Source: JAHBNG01 sp039028975
Lineage (GTDB): Bacteria; Chloroflexota; Anaerolineae; Caldilineales; Caldilineaceae
Reading direction: 5' to 3'
Assembly: GCA_039028975.1 (NCBI GenBank)
Contig: JBCCHB010000111.1
Coordinates: forward strand, 1-57,308
Length of the DNA stretch: 57,308 nt
Shown piece after piece: positions 1-11,000 of the stretch. The position numbers were made by a program, and so were the translations under genes. The notes under the pieces are model-generated. The model saw only the letters and a program-made list of their open reading frames with translations. It had not been told where the DNA came from and made no database searches. Within the stretch, counting starts at the first letter, position 1. Every line of letters begins with the position of its first letter.

Positions 1-204
1 CAGTTGGTCGTCTACGCTTTGGATGACTATCACTTCGCTGCGGTGTCCACTGCTCCCGTATTTGGCTATCCAGTTTTTGATTGTCTTATCGCCGCCGATT
101 CCATACTTCTGTTTCAGCTTATATATACTTGCTCCTTTCTCTTACTCTCGCACTACTTGCTGTTTCAATGCCTGGCTATAGCGTTTGATGGGTTCTTTTT
201 TCAT
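1..204 (-). pseudogene. Transposase OrfA-like HTH protein, 5' part, with in-frame stop
   Basis: Read on the minus strand from ATG at 204, the frame begins MKKEPIKRYSQALKQQVVRE, hits TAA at 142-144, and continues in the same frame with a KGASIYKLKQKYGI...TIKNWIAKYG pattern. This is the N-terminal helix-turn-helix of IS3-type or related OrfA transposases (family knowledge). A strong AGGAGG ribosome site lies at 213-218. The stop replaces what is normally an aromatic residue before EKGAS. The gene runs off the left window edge, so the rest of the element is not visible. The long open frame on the plus strand here is only its shadow. Confidence 0.7.
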
Positions 205-455
205 ATCTGTATCCTCCTGAATTGATTAATTGATTATCGCTATTCGCTATCTACTGTCAATTATATTCAGGACGACACAAGAATTGAAGAGTGAACAGTG
301 AAGAGTTGACTGTTTTGTGATGTTGGTATCGTGAGGGCTGGGGCAAACGGTGTATTGCGGGTAGCGCGTGGTATAATGAGTGCTTTGAACGTACATGTTG
401 GTATGTTAGAGATACGGAGTGCGACACCGTATCTTCGTTGAATTGAGCTTGGACC

Positions 456-1997
456 ATGCTGCAAAAATTACCCATAGGCATTCAAACCTTTTCTGAAATC
501 ATTGAAGATGATTATCTCTACATCGACAAGACGAAGCCTATTTACCAACTGCTTACCTCTGGCAAATACTTCTTCCTCTCGCGTCCGCGGCGGTCAGGCA
601 AGTCGTTGACGCTCTCGACTATCAAATCGGTATATATGGGCCAACGTGAACTGTTCACTGGGTTATGGATTGAAAACCAGTGGGACTGGAACAAAGTTCA
701 CCCTGTCATTCATATCTCGTTTAGTGGAATTGGGTATCAGACTCAAGGGCTTGAAGGGGCGATTGAGGCAGAACTACGACTGATTGCCGAAGAATTTAAC
801 GTTCTTTTGACACAAATTGGGATCGACCGCCTTTTTGCCGAGCTGATTCGCAAGCTGTCGGCCAAGGGTAAGGTGGTTCTGTTAATAGACGAGTATGACA
901 AACCTATCATCGACTATCTGGATGACGTCAAACAGGCTATCGCCCATCGTAAGATTCTCAAGATCTTCTATTCTGTGATTAAGGATAGCGATCCCTATAT
1001 TGAATTTTTATTGATTACCGGCGTCTCAAAATTTAGCAAGGTTTCTGTCTTCTCGGATCTAAATAACCTGACCGACATTACCCTTCATAGACGGTATGCG
1101 GCCTTGACAGGCTATACACAGGATGAAATCGAGTCATATTTTGGCGCTACAATTGCGGATTTGGCTAGTGAGCGTGGGCAGGATTACACAGACCTAATAG
1201 ACAACATCCGCCTTCAATACAATGGCTACTCCTGGGATGGGCTCATATCTGTCTACAATCCATTCTCGTTTATGTCTTTTATCGACAGTGGTGAGTTTCG
1301 CAACTTCTGGTTCGAGACGGGTACGCCGTCCTTCTTGCTTACGTTACTGAAAGAAGAATGGCTCTATGAATTAAATAATATGACCGTTGGTGAGGAGACT
1401 TTCTCTAGCTATGATATTGAACGACTACAAGCGATTCCCATTCTCTTTCAAACCGGTTATCTAACTATAAAGGAAAAGCATAATTTTGGTCTTTATACCT
1501 TAGATTACCCTAATGCCGAGGTCAAAGAGTCTCTTTTATCCTACATCATTGCCGATCTCCGTAAAGGGCAGGCTGCTCTCACGCGACCGATGGTCTTCCA
1601 ACTTTATGAGGCATTCTATGCCAATGACATGGAACGCCTCATTGATCTCATCAAGGGTATCTTTGCCAATATTCCCTCTCATATTTTTATCAAAGAGGCC
1701 GAAGCCTACTATCACAGCCTCATCTACTTGGTCTTCTTCTATCTTGGTCAGTATGCTCAGAGTGAGGTGAATACCAACAGGGGCCGTCTGGACTGTTTAG
1801 TCCAAACCCCAACCCACATCTACATCCTCGAATTTAAGCTGGACAAGAGCGCAGACGAAGCGCTTCAGCAGATCAAAGACAAAGGCTATGCTGACAAGTA
1901 CACCGCCGACCCGCGGCCCAAGGTGCTGTTGGGGATTAACTTTAGTAGCAAACAGAAGACAGTGGAGGGGTGGAAGATGATGGAGATGACACGGTAA
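456..1997 (+). CDS. AAA-ATPase-like / PD-(D/E)XK nuclease family protein
   Basis: A 513-aa protein of the family that pairs an N-terminal AAA-ATPase-like domain with a C-terminal PD-(D/E)XK nuclease-like domain (formerly DUF1703). Visible motifs are a Walker-A-like RPRRSGKS at residues 43-50, a Walker B VLLIDEYD around 141-148, and a C-terminal GRLDCLV...IYILEFKL stretch near residues 440-465 that supplies the D...ExK nuclease signature. Length is usual for the family. Its biological role is not established; such genes are numerous in Bacteroidetes, Chloroflexota and cyanobacteria and are often linked to mobile or conflict loci. The ribosome site before ATG 456 is weak. The gene stands alone between two decayed genes. 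Confidence 0.85.
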   Translation: MLQKLPIGIQTFSEIIEDDYLYIDKTKPIYQLLTSGKYFFLSRPRRSGKSLTLSTIKSVYMGQRELFTGLWIENQWDWNKVHPVIHISFSGIGYQTQGLEGAIEAELRLIAEEFNVLLTQIGIDRLFAELIRKLSAKGKVVLLIDEYDKPIIDYLDDVKQAIAHRKILKIFYSVIKDSDPYIEFLLITGVSKFSKVSVFSDLNNLTDITLHRRYAALTGYTQDEIESYFGATIADLASERGQDYTDLIDNIRLQYNGYSWDGLISVYNPFSFMSFIDSGEFRNFWFETGTPSFLLTLLKEEWLYELNNMTVGEETFSSYDIERLQAIPILFQTGYLTIKEKHNFGLYTLDYPNAEVKESLLSYIIADLRKGQAALTRPMVFQLYEAFYANDMERLIDLIKGIFANIPSHIFIKEAEAYYHSLIYLVFFYLGQYAQSEVNTNRGRLDCLVQTPTHIYILEFKLDKSADEALQQIKDKGYADKYTADPRPKVLLGINFSSKQKTVEGWKMMEMTR

Positions 1998-2375
1998 GTG
2001 GATGATACTGTTGGACTGTCTTACAATGCTGTAAGGTACAGGTTTGCTCAAGGTCTCAGCCGAGTCATGAAAGTTGTGAACAAGGCTGATTTTCAAGAGA
2101 CTGAATCATCAGGTTGAACGGATTTGCGCCCTACCTGGCGATTCCTTAAGGTAGCCCAACAGTATCAGTGGATGACAGGGTGACAATATGTTACAGCCGA
2201 AGGCAAAATGGCCGACAAAGGCGACTCGTTTTGGGCGTGCTTTATAGAGTGACGAACGGTAGGCACTGTTTCTAACTGCGCAAGCGTGGCCGCCCCTCAT
2301 TTTCAAAAGAAGATATGGGGTTTTCTATGCACATGGGTTACAAACCGCACCTACGTCAGTCTCCGGCATATGCCA
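1998..2375. other. Non-coding stretch
   Basis: The open frames here are short and lack ribosome sites or recognisable motifs. I see no structured element. It separates the nuclease-like gene from the serine-hydrolase relic. Confidence 0.4.
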
Positions 2376-2778
2376 CTAGTATCCACCGCTTTCAGCGGCC
2401 ATCCCGCTCGTGTTGTTCAGCATCTGCTTGACGGTGATCTCTTTGTAGCGCTCGTCTTTCAAGCGAAAGTATGGCAGGTAGGTGATGATAGGGGCATCTA
2501 GCGACACTTTCCCTTGCTCCACCAACTGAATAATGGCGGCTGAAACAAAGGTCTTAGAGATGGAAGCCAAGTGGAAGAGCGAAGGTGGCGTGACCGGCTC
2601 CCCAGTGTTGAGGTTGCGTACACCGAAACCTTGCGCATAAGCTAGCTCGCCTGACCTGACACACCGATAGATAATCCAGGGTGCTAAAGGTGGCCATCAC
2701 ATGCTCGATAAAGGGAACCAGCTTTTCTTCGATAGCTGAAGTTAGATTTAGATGGTTATGAATTTGACTAGTAGTCAT
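2376..2778 (-). pseudogene. Beta-lactamase-family serine hydrolase, frameshifted and truncated
   Basis: From ATG at 2778 the minus strand reads MTTSQIHNHLNLTSAIEEKL..., then needs a frame change near 2655-2665 to continue as GELAYAQGFGVRNLNTGEPV and FHLASISKTF. That carries the SxxK catalytic motif (SISK) of class C beta-lactamase-like hydrolases (Pfam Beta-lactamase family). The frame goes on to VKQMLNNTSGM, the usual HTSG-M/L region, and then stops. Everything after about 130 residues is missing, including the Tyr motif, where about 350 are expected. It is therefore a relic with at least one frameshift and a 3' truncation. A much larger protein of the same fold is encoded at 21859. Confidence 0.75.
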
Positions 2779-3248
2779 TGCTGCCTTCTTTCTAAAGAAA
2801 ATGGTAGCTATACAGCCGTCCACTGTGCCTGTCGAAGGGGGATGGTGGGCAACTTGCCTCGCAACCACTTCGTGAGCTGACAAGCTCGGCCCAGGAGTGA
2901 CCTGTATAATTAGAGAAAATTTTTCGGATATTGGTTACGATCAAATAACGGTACCCACATCCATCGCGATTATGGATGGGTACTCACAATCTTTTTAGAA
3001 GAAAGCTGCATGTGCGGAATGTAACACAAAGGAACGTGACTGAAGGGCCACATTTGGCAGGTGCTTCACAAGGAGGCTGATGGGGCATGATAGTACATAG
3101 GCCGAATAGGTAAGTTTAGTGACTAGGAAATTTTAACAGTATTTAGTATCAAGGAACAAATCCCTGGTGCTGACAACCAGCATTTCTTCTGCTACAATTT
3201 GTTCAACAGTTTGATTGGGTTGAAATTATAAGAAGAGGCAACTGGCTT
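2779..3248. other. Non-coding stretch with a weak inverted repeat
   Basis: No supportable gene. An imperfect hairpin (GTACCC...GGGTAC with ATCCAT/ATGGAT inside) lies around 2949-2981. Nothing else stands out. Confidence 0.35.
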
Positions 3249-3398
3249 ATGTCCACACTAATGGAACAACTCAGCGAACTTGTCATGAACGACGAAACCG
3301 ATGGTATGGTCGAGCTGTTGGTACATTGGCCCACGCGTGACGACGACTGGCTCACAGCCGTTGAGGTACGCATCTGCGCGGCCAAGCAGTATGGCTGA
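3249..3398 (+). CDS. Short hypothetical ORF, 49 aa
   Basis: ATG 3249 to TGA 3398 encodes MSTLMEQLSELVMNDE...AAKQYG, an acidic, soluble-looking peptide with no signal or membrane segment. A purine-rich AGAAGAGG lies 10-17 nt upstream, rather far for a ribosome site. It could be a small gene or the 5' remnant of a larger one, given the decayed surroundings. I do not recognise it. Confidence 0.3.
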   Translation: MSTLMEQLSELVMNDETDGMVELLVHWPTRDDDWLTAVEVRICAAKQYG

Positions 3399-3425
3399 AC
3401 AGAAGGACCGTCTCAAGGCGCTACG

Positions 3426-3845
3426 TCAGGTATGGAGAGTGACTGCCTTCGTCATGACGGAGGAGATGAGGTCATAGACCGCGCTCCATGAATCACGTAC
3501 CTCTTCGGTAAAGTGATCACCCAGCCCCTGCTCCAGCGCCCAGATTAATGCATTGCCCACCGTGTCATAGTGCTCATTACGCGCACCATAGTCGACATGG
3601 CGGATGGCCAGCCTTTGCAGCACCGGAACTAGCACCTGAAGATTATTGAGCGCTTGCACGGCAATTTCCAGCGTCTCAATGAACTTTTTCTGCTGCTCTT
3701 CTATGTCAGATTGGAAGAGCGGACGTAGGTCAGGGTCAAGCTGGAAGAGGCGGTCGTAAAAGAGAGCAGAAACCTGTTCAGCAATCGGCAAAATCTGCGC
3801 AAAGCTCTGTTGGACAAGCTGTTTTTGTTCAGATGATAAGCTCAT
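3426..3845 (-). CDS. Single-domain bacterial globin (VHb/flavohaemoglobin-type)
   Basis: A 139-aa haem globin with no reductase domain. The B-helix Tyr30 (ALFYDRLF), the CD region RPLF, a Gln-rich E-helix start (EEQQKKF) and the proximal His83 in RLAIRHVDYG followed by EHYDTVGNAL all match the Vitreoscilla-type globin pattern. Likely roles are O2 or NO binding in the cytoplasm (inference). The ATG overlaps the TGA of the upstream kinase-STAND gene in an ATGA, and GAGGAG inside that gene's last codons serves as ribosome site. The two are therefore translationally coupled, so the globin may supply gas sensing or electron supply to that system. A close paralogue lies at 26992. Confidence 0.9.
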   Translation of the reverse strand: MSLSSEQKQLVQQSFAQILPIAEQVSALFYDRLFQLDPDLRPLFQSDIEEQQKKFIETLEIAVQALNNLQVLVPVLQRLAIRHVDYGARNEHYDTVGNALIWALEQGLGDHFTEEVRDSWSAVYDLISSVMTKAVTLHT

Positions 3846-6800
3846 AAATTCTCCTCACTGCCAGGATGCAGAGAAACAGATAGCAGGGAAAGCAGACTCT
3901 GGACGAATCGGTTTTCTGGATGCTCAGTTGAAAAATGAGTCAACAGGCGAACAAGCAGCTTGGCGTGATGGTCAGCCTGATTAAGGAAGGCTCGCACGTT
4001 CTTTTGAGGTTCGGCAATAGAGATAGCTGTTGTCAGTGCCATGAACGCTTGCTGCTCGTCACCAGCAGCTTGTCTTGCCAGTGCTAGCAAAAGCCATGCA
4101 TCCGCTGTGTAGAGGTTGGCTGGTTCGGTTGTCAGCTCCGTCAGCAGGTTGATGGCGCGACTTGGTTGGTTTTGTGCTAAGTAGATCTGGGCTTCAACCA
4201 GACGACAGATGCTGAGAGGGTAGAAACGCGATGGAGGAAGCGGTCGGCGTTGTGCCAACCAAGCGGTTGCAGCAGCTAGATTTCCCTCACGTAGCTGCAT
4301 CTGAACCTGATAGGCCTGAAGCCAGTCATACTCAGATGGGAAGTCGAAACGGCGAGCCAGGTCCAATGCACGTTCGGCCTCAGCCTGCGCTGCATCTATA
4401 TGACCTTGTGCCTGTAGCGTTTCTGCCAGAAGCATAGTTGCCGCTGGAAGAACTCCCATGACAAAACCTGTCTCATCAACCTGCTGCAATGCCTGTTGGG
4501 CATAACGCTTCGCATCGTCTAGTTCATTTCTTGCCAGATGAACGCGTACCCGAGCAACGTAAATAATGCCGAGTAGATCGTGCAGCGCGGGAGGCAGGGA
4601 TTGAGCAATGGTCAGAGCCGTCTGAATAAACTCATAAGCTTGATCCAGTTCACCCAGTAACGCGTATAGACGACACTGATGCACCAATGCCATCCAACTT
4701 GAAAAATCATCGCCAACCCGCTGACTCTCGACAGCAGCAGCGTCTACCATGCCGCAGGCCATCCGATAGTCGCCAGCGCTGCTCCAAATAAATGCCAGCA
4801 TAATCTGTGTCACTTGGTCCAAGGGTTGGGACTGTGCCTCCCTGGCGATTACCGCAAAGCTGTCCCTGTCGTGGCGCTCATCTACATTGAGAAATTCGCG
4901 CATCAGGTAACTGGGTAACGGCACCGAGCTTGGGTCAATCTCCCGCCAAAGGGGGATGGCATCCTGCACACGTCCGCTAACGGCCAGCGCCTGGCCAAGC
5001 GTCACGGCCAGCATGGGGTTCTTTACCAAAAAGTCTGATGGGAGTAGATTGTGCCAGCGCTGCCAGGTACTTAGGGCCGTCTGCCACATGGTTGTTGTGA
5101 GACGTGCCTGAATCAGATCAGATGCAAACTCATGTGCCTGCGCAGCCAACGCATAGTCGATGGCTTGCTCATGGTCTCCTTGGGACTCGTACCATTTGGC
5201 GGCTCGTTCCTGAACCTGGCGCACGGCAGTCGGTTCGGCCTTATCCAGTTGGCCGCGCAGCAGCTCTGCAAAGAGATGATGATAGCGGTACCACTGACGA
5301 CTGTCGTCTAGAGGAATCAGAAATAGGTTATGCACCTCCAAATAATCGAGCATCACTGCTGCATTTTTTGCCGCAGACTCATCGAGCACAGCATTGGAGA
5401 GCGCCACGTTGAACTGGTGCAGGGGCGCAATACGCATCATGAAGTCACGCACGGATTGGGTCTGCACGCGCAGCACTTCCTCCATCAGGTAGTCAAGCAC
5501 ATGTCGGTGGCTGCCGGTAAAGTTGTGGATAAAGCTGCTCCGGTCGCTGACGTGTGTCTGCAGTGCCAGGGCAGCCATTTGTAGTCCTGCACTCCAGCCT
5601 TCGGTACGCGCCGTCAGTGCATCAACTTGCTCCGCACTCAAGCCCAAACCAAAAGAATCATTGAAGAAGTGGGTTGCTTCCTCTTGCGTAAAGGCTAACC
5701 CGTCCCTCCGTACCTCGGTCAGTCTACCCATGACGCGCATTCTAGCGAGCGGAAGAGGTGGGTCTGACCGCGTAAGCAAAACGAATGTAACGAGCGGTGG
5801 GCTATGGGTCAACAAACGCGTCATTGCTTCATGAATTTGCTTGTTTTCGATGTTGTGATAGTCGTCGAGTACGATGATAAGCGGCTGATTGAGCTGAGCC
5901 AACCGGTTCAACAGGAGATCCACCAGATCATTCAACAGATTCTCAATCGCATCGGGATGGGATGCCTGTAGCAATTCGGATAACCCCTCAGTCACTTCAG
6001 GGCGTCGCTCTCTGATGGCGCCGATGAGATAGGTGAAAAAGCGCGTCAGCTCATCATCTGCCTTGTCAAGAGATAGCCAGCAGGTTTGTTCAATCTGCGG
6101 ATCGGTCCACTCCGTAATCAGTGTCGTCTTGCCCATGCCAGCCGCGGCAACAATCAGAATCCAACCCTCATTCAATCCCCAGTCAAGAATCCTTCGCAGG
6201 CGCGGGCGGGCGACGCATGTGGTGCGGAGATGTGGGCGATAGAACTTTGTGTTGAGGAGTATCGGTTCATTCTGTGTCTCGGGGCTGCGGATAGATGCTG
6301 CTTCGACGGCGCCTTGCGAACCATCGTGGTTGCTCATGGCTGCATGAGGTCGTGCCTTGTGCTCTGCGGTCGACGGTGCCGTGGACGAAAAAGACTCCCT
6401 GGAAGCGGGCGACGAGCGACTCGGTTCTGCGGCTAATTCAGCAAAGTAAGGCGTTGGGGCGAGGGGAACGCCAATCAATCCTTTGGCGGTCGCTGCCGTA
6501 GTTAAGGTAACAGCCCGTGATAGCGCTTCCAGTTCATCAAATTTGAGCGCACCAACCAGCGCCACCGTCAAGCCCAGATAGTATTCATCCCAATTCTGAT
6601 CATCCATGAGATATTGGCGGGCCAGGCGACGAATCCCAACCAGGAGAGTGTACAGTCCCTGCTGATCGGTGAGTGGTGATGTTGGTAGTGGCGGATCCAC
6701 GTGCAATGCTTTCATGAGTGCCACGGCCACTGCGGTGCCATACGGCTCGACAGGGACACCTTTGGGCGCAGATGTCATCAGCCGAGGAGCCAGTAACTTG

Positions 6801-7981
6801 ATAAATATCTGAACTTCCAGTCGTTGTAAATCGAAGAGCGTCGGCCCCACTCTGGTATCCGCAAAGTCGATAAGCCAGGCAAAGCCCGTCTGGCTATCGG
6901 CGAGAACGTTGTTGAGGTTGAGGTCACCGTGTAGGGTGGAAACGCGGGCTTCTAACACGCGATCTAGGAGTGAATCTAGTTGCTGGAGCGGGTTGCGGAG
7001 GGATACGTTTTCCAGCAAACTGGCTGTCATTTGGTCAACCACCGACAGATCAAGATGTACGGTCTCATCATCAGGAACGTATGTGGGCATGGCTTGGCAA
7101 GCGGCATCAGTCAGGAGCGTTAAACGGGTTGCCGACACGGTTCCGCTTACGTCATGCATAATCTGTCCCGCTTCGACCACTATCTCTCCCGGCCATAAAA
7201 GACGAATGCGCAGCGAGGGCGCGGCTTCTTCCGCGGGTGGATTGGCCTGTAGGGTAATGGTGCCCCTCTGACGCTTGGTTTTGGTCGCACGGAAGTTTTG
7301 GATGCGGATTGTATCACCAATCTTCAGGGGCCGTACGTCCACAACACTTGCCTCACCTGCAACCAATGTTGCCGCTTCCCCGGCTTCCGTCTCTACCTGA
7401 GCCTCCAAAACCTTGACCTCTAAGTGGACAGGCAGCAGATGGTCATAGTGCTCGCCCAACACAAATTTCTCTGCACGGTTGATGGCCCACCAATGCCGAC
7501 CGTAGACGCGGAAAAGGCGATTGAGCATGGCCACTGTTGCTTCGGCCCCCTTAGATTCGAGGTACTCTTTCAGATCGTTGGTGGGTAGATGGGTATTACC
7601 ACCAGCAAAGGTGTAAAGCAATGCACCCAGTTGTCCATTCTCCGCAATGATTGGCGGGCCCTGTAGACGAGCCGTGTTTTGGGGTGCGCTCTTCTCTACA
7701 TACTGATGATAGGCATTGTACTCACTCTGTAGATCATAGGGATGGGCCAGCTTCACCACAATCGGTGCTTGGGCCGAATCGAGAGATACGAGCAAGACCA
7801 ACGCCCCACTATAGCCTGAACGGAACTCTCGCTCAACAAAGATACTCTGGGTTTTGGTTGCCCCCTCTGAGCTTTGGAACGCTTGACGAAGCAGCGCGAT
7901 TTCGGTCGGTTGAAGTCGGATTCCGGGTGCTCGTCGGATAGTGGCTTGCAGATTCGAGTTGTCTTGTTTGCTTCTACTCAT
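3842..7981 (-). CDS. APH-like kinase / MalT-type STAND ATPase / TPR fusion, copy 1 (no HTH)
   Basis: A 1379-aa multidomain protein. Residues about 30-170 form a kinase N-lobe (FRSGYSGALVLLV glycine-rich strand, VVKLAHP lysine). About 190-300 is a beta-rich insert (KIGDTIRIQNF). The APH/choline-kinase-type catalytic loop HGDLNLNN starts at His351, and IDFAD supplies the metal-binding Asp. After a low-complexity linker near 530-570, LNTKFYRP leads into a MalT-like STAND NTPase with Walker A AAAGMGKTT (Lys618) and a LIIVLDDYHNI Walker B, followed by TPR-like repeats. MalT-family regulators usually end in a LuxR HTH; this one stops just after the region equivalent to 'PENRFVQSLLSLL', so no DNA-binding domain is visible. 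It is the last of three tandem paralogues and is coupled to the downstream globin. Confidence 0.85.
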   Translation of the reverse strand: MSRSKQDNSNLQATIRRAPGIRLQPTEIALLRQAFQSSEGATKTQSIFVEREFRSGYSGALVLLVSLDSAQAPIVVKLAHPYDLQSEYNAYHQYVEKSAPQNTARLQGPPIIAENGQLGALLYTFAGGNTHLPTNDLKEYLESKGAEATVAMLNRLFRVYGRHWWAINRAEKFVLGEHYDHLLPVHLEVKVLEAQVETEAGEAATLVAGEASVVDVRPLKIGDTIRIQNFRATKTKRQRGTITLQANPPAEEAAPSLRIRLLWPGEIVVEAGQIMHDVSGTVSATRLTLLTDAACQAMPTYVPDDETVHLDLSVVDQMTASLLENVSLRNPLQQLDSLLDRVLEARVSTLHGDLNLNNVLADSQTGFAWLIDFADTRVGPTLFDLQRLEVQIFIKLLAPRLMTSAPKGVPVEPYGTAVAVALMKALHVDPPLPTSPLTDQQGLYTLLVGIRRLARQYLMDDQNWDEYYLGLTVALVGALKFDELEALSRAVTLTTAATAKGLIGVPLAPTPYFAELAAEPSRSSPASRESFSSTAPSTAEHKARPHAAMSNHDGSQGAVEAASIRSPETQNEPILLNTKFYRPHLRTTCVARPRLRRILDWGLNEGWILIVAAAGMGKTTLITEWTDPQIEQTCWLSLDKADDELTRFFTYLIGAIRERRPEVTEGLSELLQASHPDAIENLLNDLVDLLLNRLAQLNQPLIIVLDDYHNIENKQIHEAMTRLLTHSPPLVTFVLLTRSDPPLPLARMRVMGRLTEVRRDGLAFTQEEATHFFNDSFGLGLSAEQVDALTARTEGWSAGLQMAALALQTHVSDRSSFIHNFTGSHRHVLDYLMEEVLRVQTQSVRDFMMRIAPLHQFNVALSNAVLDESAAKNAAVMLDYLEVHNLFLIPLDDSRQWYRYHHLFAELLRGQLDKAEPTAVRQVQERAAKWYESQGDHEQAIDYALAAQAHEFASDLIQARLTTTMWQTALSTWQRWHNLLPSDFLVKNPMLAVTLGQALAVSGRVQDAIPLWREIDPSSVPLPSYLMREFLNVDERHDRDSFAVIAREAQSQPLDQVTQIMLAFIWSSAGDYRMACGMVDAAAVESQRVGDDFSSWMALVHQCRLYALLGELDQAYEFIQTALTIAQSLPPALHDLLGIIYVARVRVHLARNELDDAKRYAQQALQQVDETGFVMGVLPAATMLLAETLQAQGHIDAAQAEAERALDLARRFDFPSEYDWLQAYQVQMQLREGNLAAATAWLAQRRPLPPSRFYPLSICRLVEAQIYLAQNQPSRAINLLTELTTEPANLYTADAWLLLALARQAAGDEQQAFMALTTAISIAEPQKNVRAFLNQADHHAKLLVRLLTHFSTEHPENRFVQSLLSLLSVSLHPGSEENL

Positions 7982-8034
7982 AAGTTGCGGGTCCGGTTAT
8001 GCTTGGCTACTCCAGGCAGGTGGCATACTTTATA

Positions 8035-11000
8035 TTATAGCAGGGAGAGCAGCCTCTTGACATATGAATTTTCTGGCTGCTCATGGACAAACCGAGTCAG
8101 CAAGCGTACAAGCTGCTGAGCATGTAAGTTGGCTTGTTTGAGGAAGGCGCGCAGGTTCATTTGTGGTTCGGCAATCTTGATAGCAGTTGTCAATGCCGCA
8201 AGCGCGCGCTGCTCGTCACTTGCTGCCTGCCGAGCCAGTGCCAACAGCACCCATGCATCTGCCGTATAGAGATTAGCCGGCTCGCTGGTCAGCTCCGTCA
8301 GTAGACCGATAGCGTCGCTGAGCCGATTTTGGGCCAGGTAGATCTGCGCTTCCACCAGCCGACAGATGCTTTGTGGATAGAAGCGTGAGGGGGGAAGCAC
8401 ACGGCGTTGCGCCAACCACGAGATTGCAGCCGCCATATCTCCTTCCCGTAGCTGCATCTGCACCCGGTAGGCCAATAGCCAGTCAACCTCAGAGGGGAAG
8501 TCACTGCGGTGTGCATATTCCAATGCCCGTTTGGCCTCATTCTGCGCCCCTTCTTTATTCCCCTGGGCATGGTAAGTCTCTGCCAGCAGCATGGTTGCCG
8601 CAGGAAGGACCCCCATAACAAAACCTGTCTCTGCAACTTGCTGCAATGCCTGCTGAGCATGTTGTTGCGCATTCTCCAATTCATTCCTCGCCAGACAAAT
8701 TCGGACCTGAGCTACGTGAATTATGCCAAGTAAATCGTTCAGCGCGGAAGGCAGTGATTCTGCAAAGGTCAGAGCAGTCTGTATCAGCCTGATTGCATGA
8801 TTCAGTTCACCAAGTAATACGCAAAAGCCACATTGGCTCACTAACGCCATCCAGCTCACGAAGTGATCACCAATCTGTTGACTTTGGGAGACTACGGCGT
8901 CGAGCGTATCGGCAGCTGCCCGATATTCTCCCATACAACTCAAAATATAGGCCAACATGATCTGTGCCTCGCGGTCAAGCGGTTGAGACTGTGCCTCTAC
9001 GGCTATGGCCGCAAAGCTGTCCCTATCATGTAGCTCATCCACATTGAGGTACTCACGCATTAGGTAATTTTGCAACGGCATCAAACTTGGGTCAAGCTGT
9101 TGCCAAAACAGGGTAGCCTCACGCACGCGTCCGCTAGTTGCTAATGCATTGCCGTGCCTCATTGCCATGATTGGGTTCTTTATAAAGTAATCAGATGGAA
9201 GAAGTTTGCGCCAGCGGTGCCAGGCGTTAAGGGGTATCTCCCACGTGGTTTTTGTACCCTGCATCTGAATTAGTTCGACAGCAAATTCATAGGAACCGGC
9301 ATCCAGCGCATAGTCAATAGCCTGCTCATACTCTTCTTGTGATTTGTACCAGTGGGCGGCTCGTTCCTGAACTTGGTGCATGGCGTTCGGAGCGGTCTTG
9401 TCCAGTTGGCTACGCAGCAGCTCTGCGAAGAGATGATGATAGCGGAACCACTCGCGCCTGTCGTCCAGCGGAATTAGAAATAGGTTATGCATCTCCAAAT
9501 AGTCGAGCATCACGGCTGCATTCTGGGCAGCAGATTCATCGAGCACAACATTGCAGAGGGCCACATTGAACTGGCGAAGGGAGGCAATTCGAATCATAAA
9601 ATCGCGCACGGCTTGGGTCTGCACACGCAACACTTCCTCCATTAGGTAGTCCAACACGTGCCGGTGGCTGCCAGTAAAGTTTTGGATGAAGTTGCTGCGG
9701 TCGCTGGCTTGCGTTTGTAAAGCCAGGGCGGCCATCTGCAGCCCAGCACTCCAGCCTTCGGTGCGCGCGGTCAGTGCATCAACCTGTTGTGCGCTTAACT
9801 TTAGACCGAACGACTCATTAAAGAAGTGGGTGGCTTCCGCTTGCGTAAAGGCTAATGCATCTCCTCGCACCTCGGTCAGCCTGCCCATGACCCGCATTCT
9901 GGCAAGCGGTAGGGGTGGGTCAGAGCGCGTGATTATCACGAATGTAATGAGTGGGGGGCTGTGGGTTAACAGGCGCGTCATCGCTTCATGAATTTGCTTG
10001 TTTTCGATATTGTGATAGTCGTCAAGTACGATGATAAGCGGCTGGTTAACCTGAGCGAACCGATTCAGCAGTAGAGCCACCAATTCTTCCAATAGCGCCT
10101 CAACTGCATCGGGATCGGAAGCCTGTAGCAGCTTGGATAGTCCCTCAGATAATAGCTCAGCCACGTCAGGGAGTCGCTCTTTGATCGCAGCAATTAGATA
10201 GGTGAAAAAGCGCGTTGGTTCATCATCGGCTTTGTCGAGCGATAGCCAACAAGTACATTCAATCTGCGGCTCAGTCCACTCTACAATCAGCGTTGTCTTC
10301 CCCGTGCCAGCCGCAGCCACAATCAGGAACCAGCCCTCACCCTGACCGCGGTCAAGAACCTTCTGCAGGCGCGGGCGAGTAACCCATGTAGCCCGAAGAT
10401 GTGGACGATAGAACTTTGTGTTGAGGAGTATCGGCTCGTTCTGCGTCTTTGGGCTATGGCTGGTTGCCACTTCAGCAATGGCGTGCGGAACATCATGGTT
10501 GGCCTTGGCGTCATGGAACGATTCCCTGTGCTGGGGAGCAGGTTGCACCATAGACGGCACAGACGTTGCGGCATCTGGCTTAGAGAGAGTGCCATCGACT
10601 ACTTGCTCAACAAAGTAAGTCGTAGGAGCCAGGGGAACACCAATCAATCCTTTGGCAGTCGCTGCCGCCGTCAGTGCGACAGCCCGGGCTAGCACATCTA
10701 ACTCATCAAATTTAAGGGCTCCAACCAGCGTAACCATGAGGCCGAGATAGTATTCATCCCAATTTTGATCATCGATAAGATATTGACGAGCCAGACGCCG
10801 CACCCCAACCAGGAGGGTGTACAGTTCCTGCAGCTCGGCGAGTGGAGCTGTTGGCAATGGCGGATCGGCATGCAGTGCTGCCAGTAGGGCTGCGGCCGCT
10901 GCGGTGCCATATTGCTCCACAGGAACGCCTGTGGGTGCCGATGTCGTGAGCCCCGGTGCCAGCAGCTTGGTAAATAGCTGAACTTCCAGCCGCTGCAGAT

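Noticed and set aside
4231..7941. Several plus-strand ORFs of 60-120 aa opposite the kinase-STAND genes
   Set aside because: They are antisense shadows of long, motif-rich coding regions.
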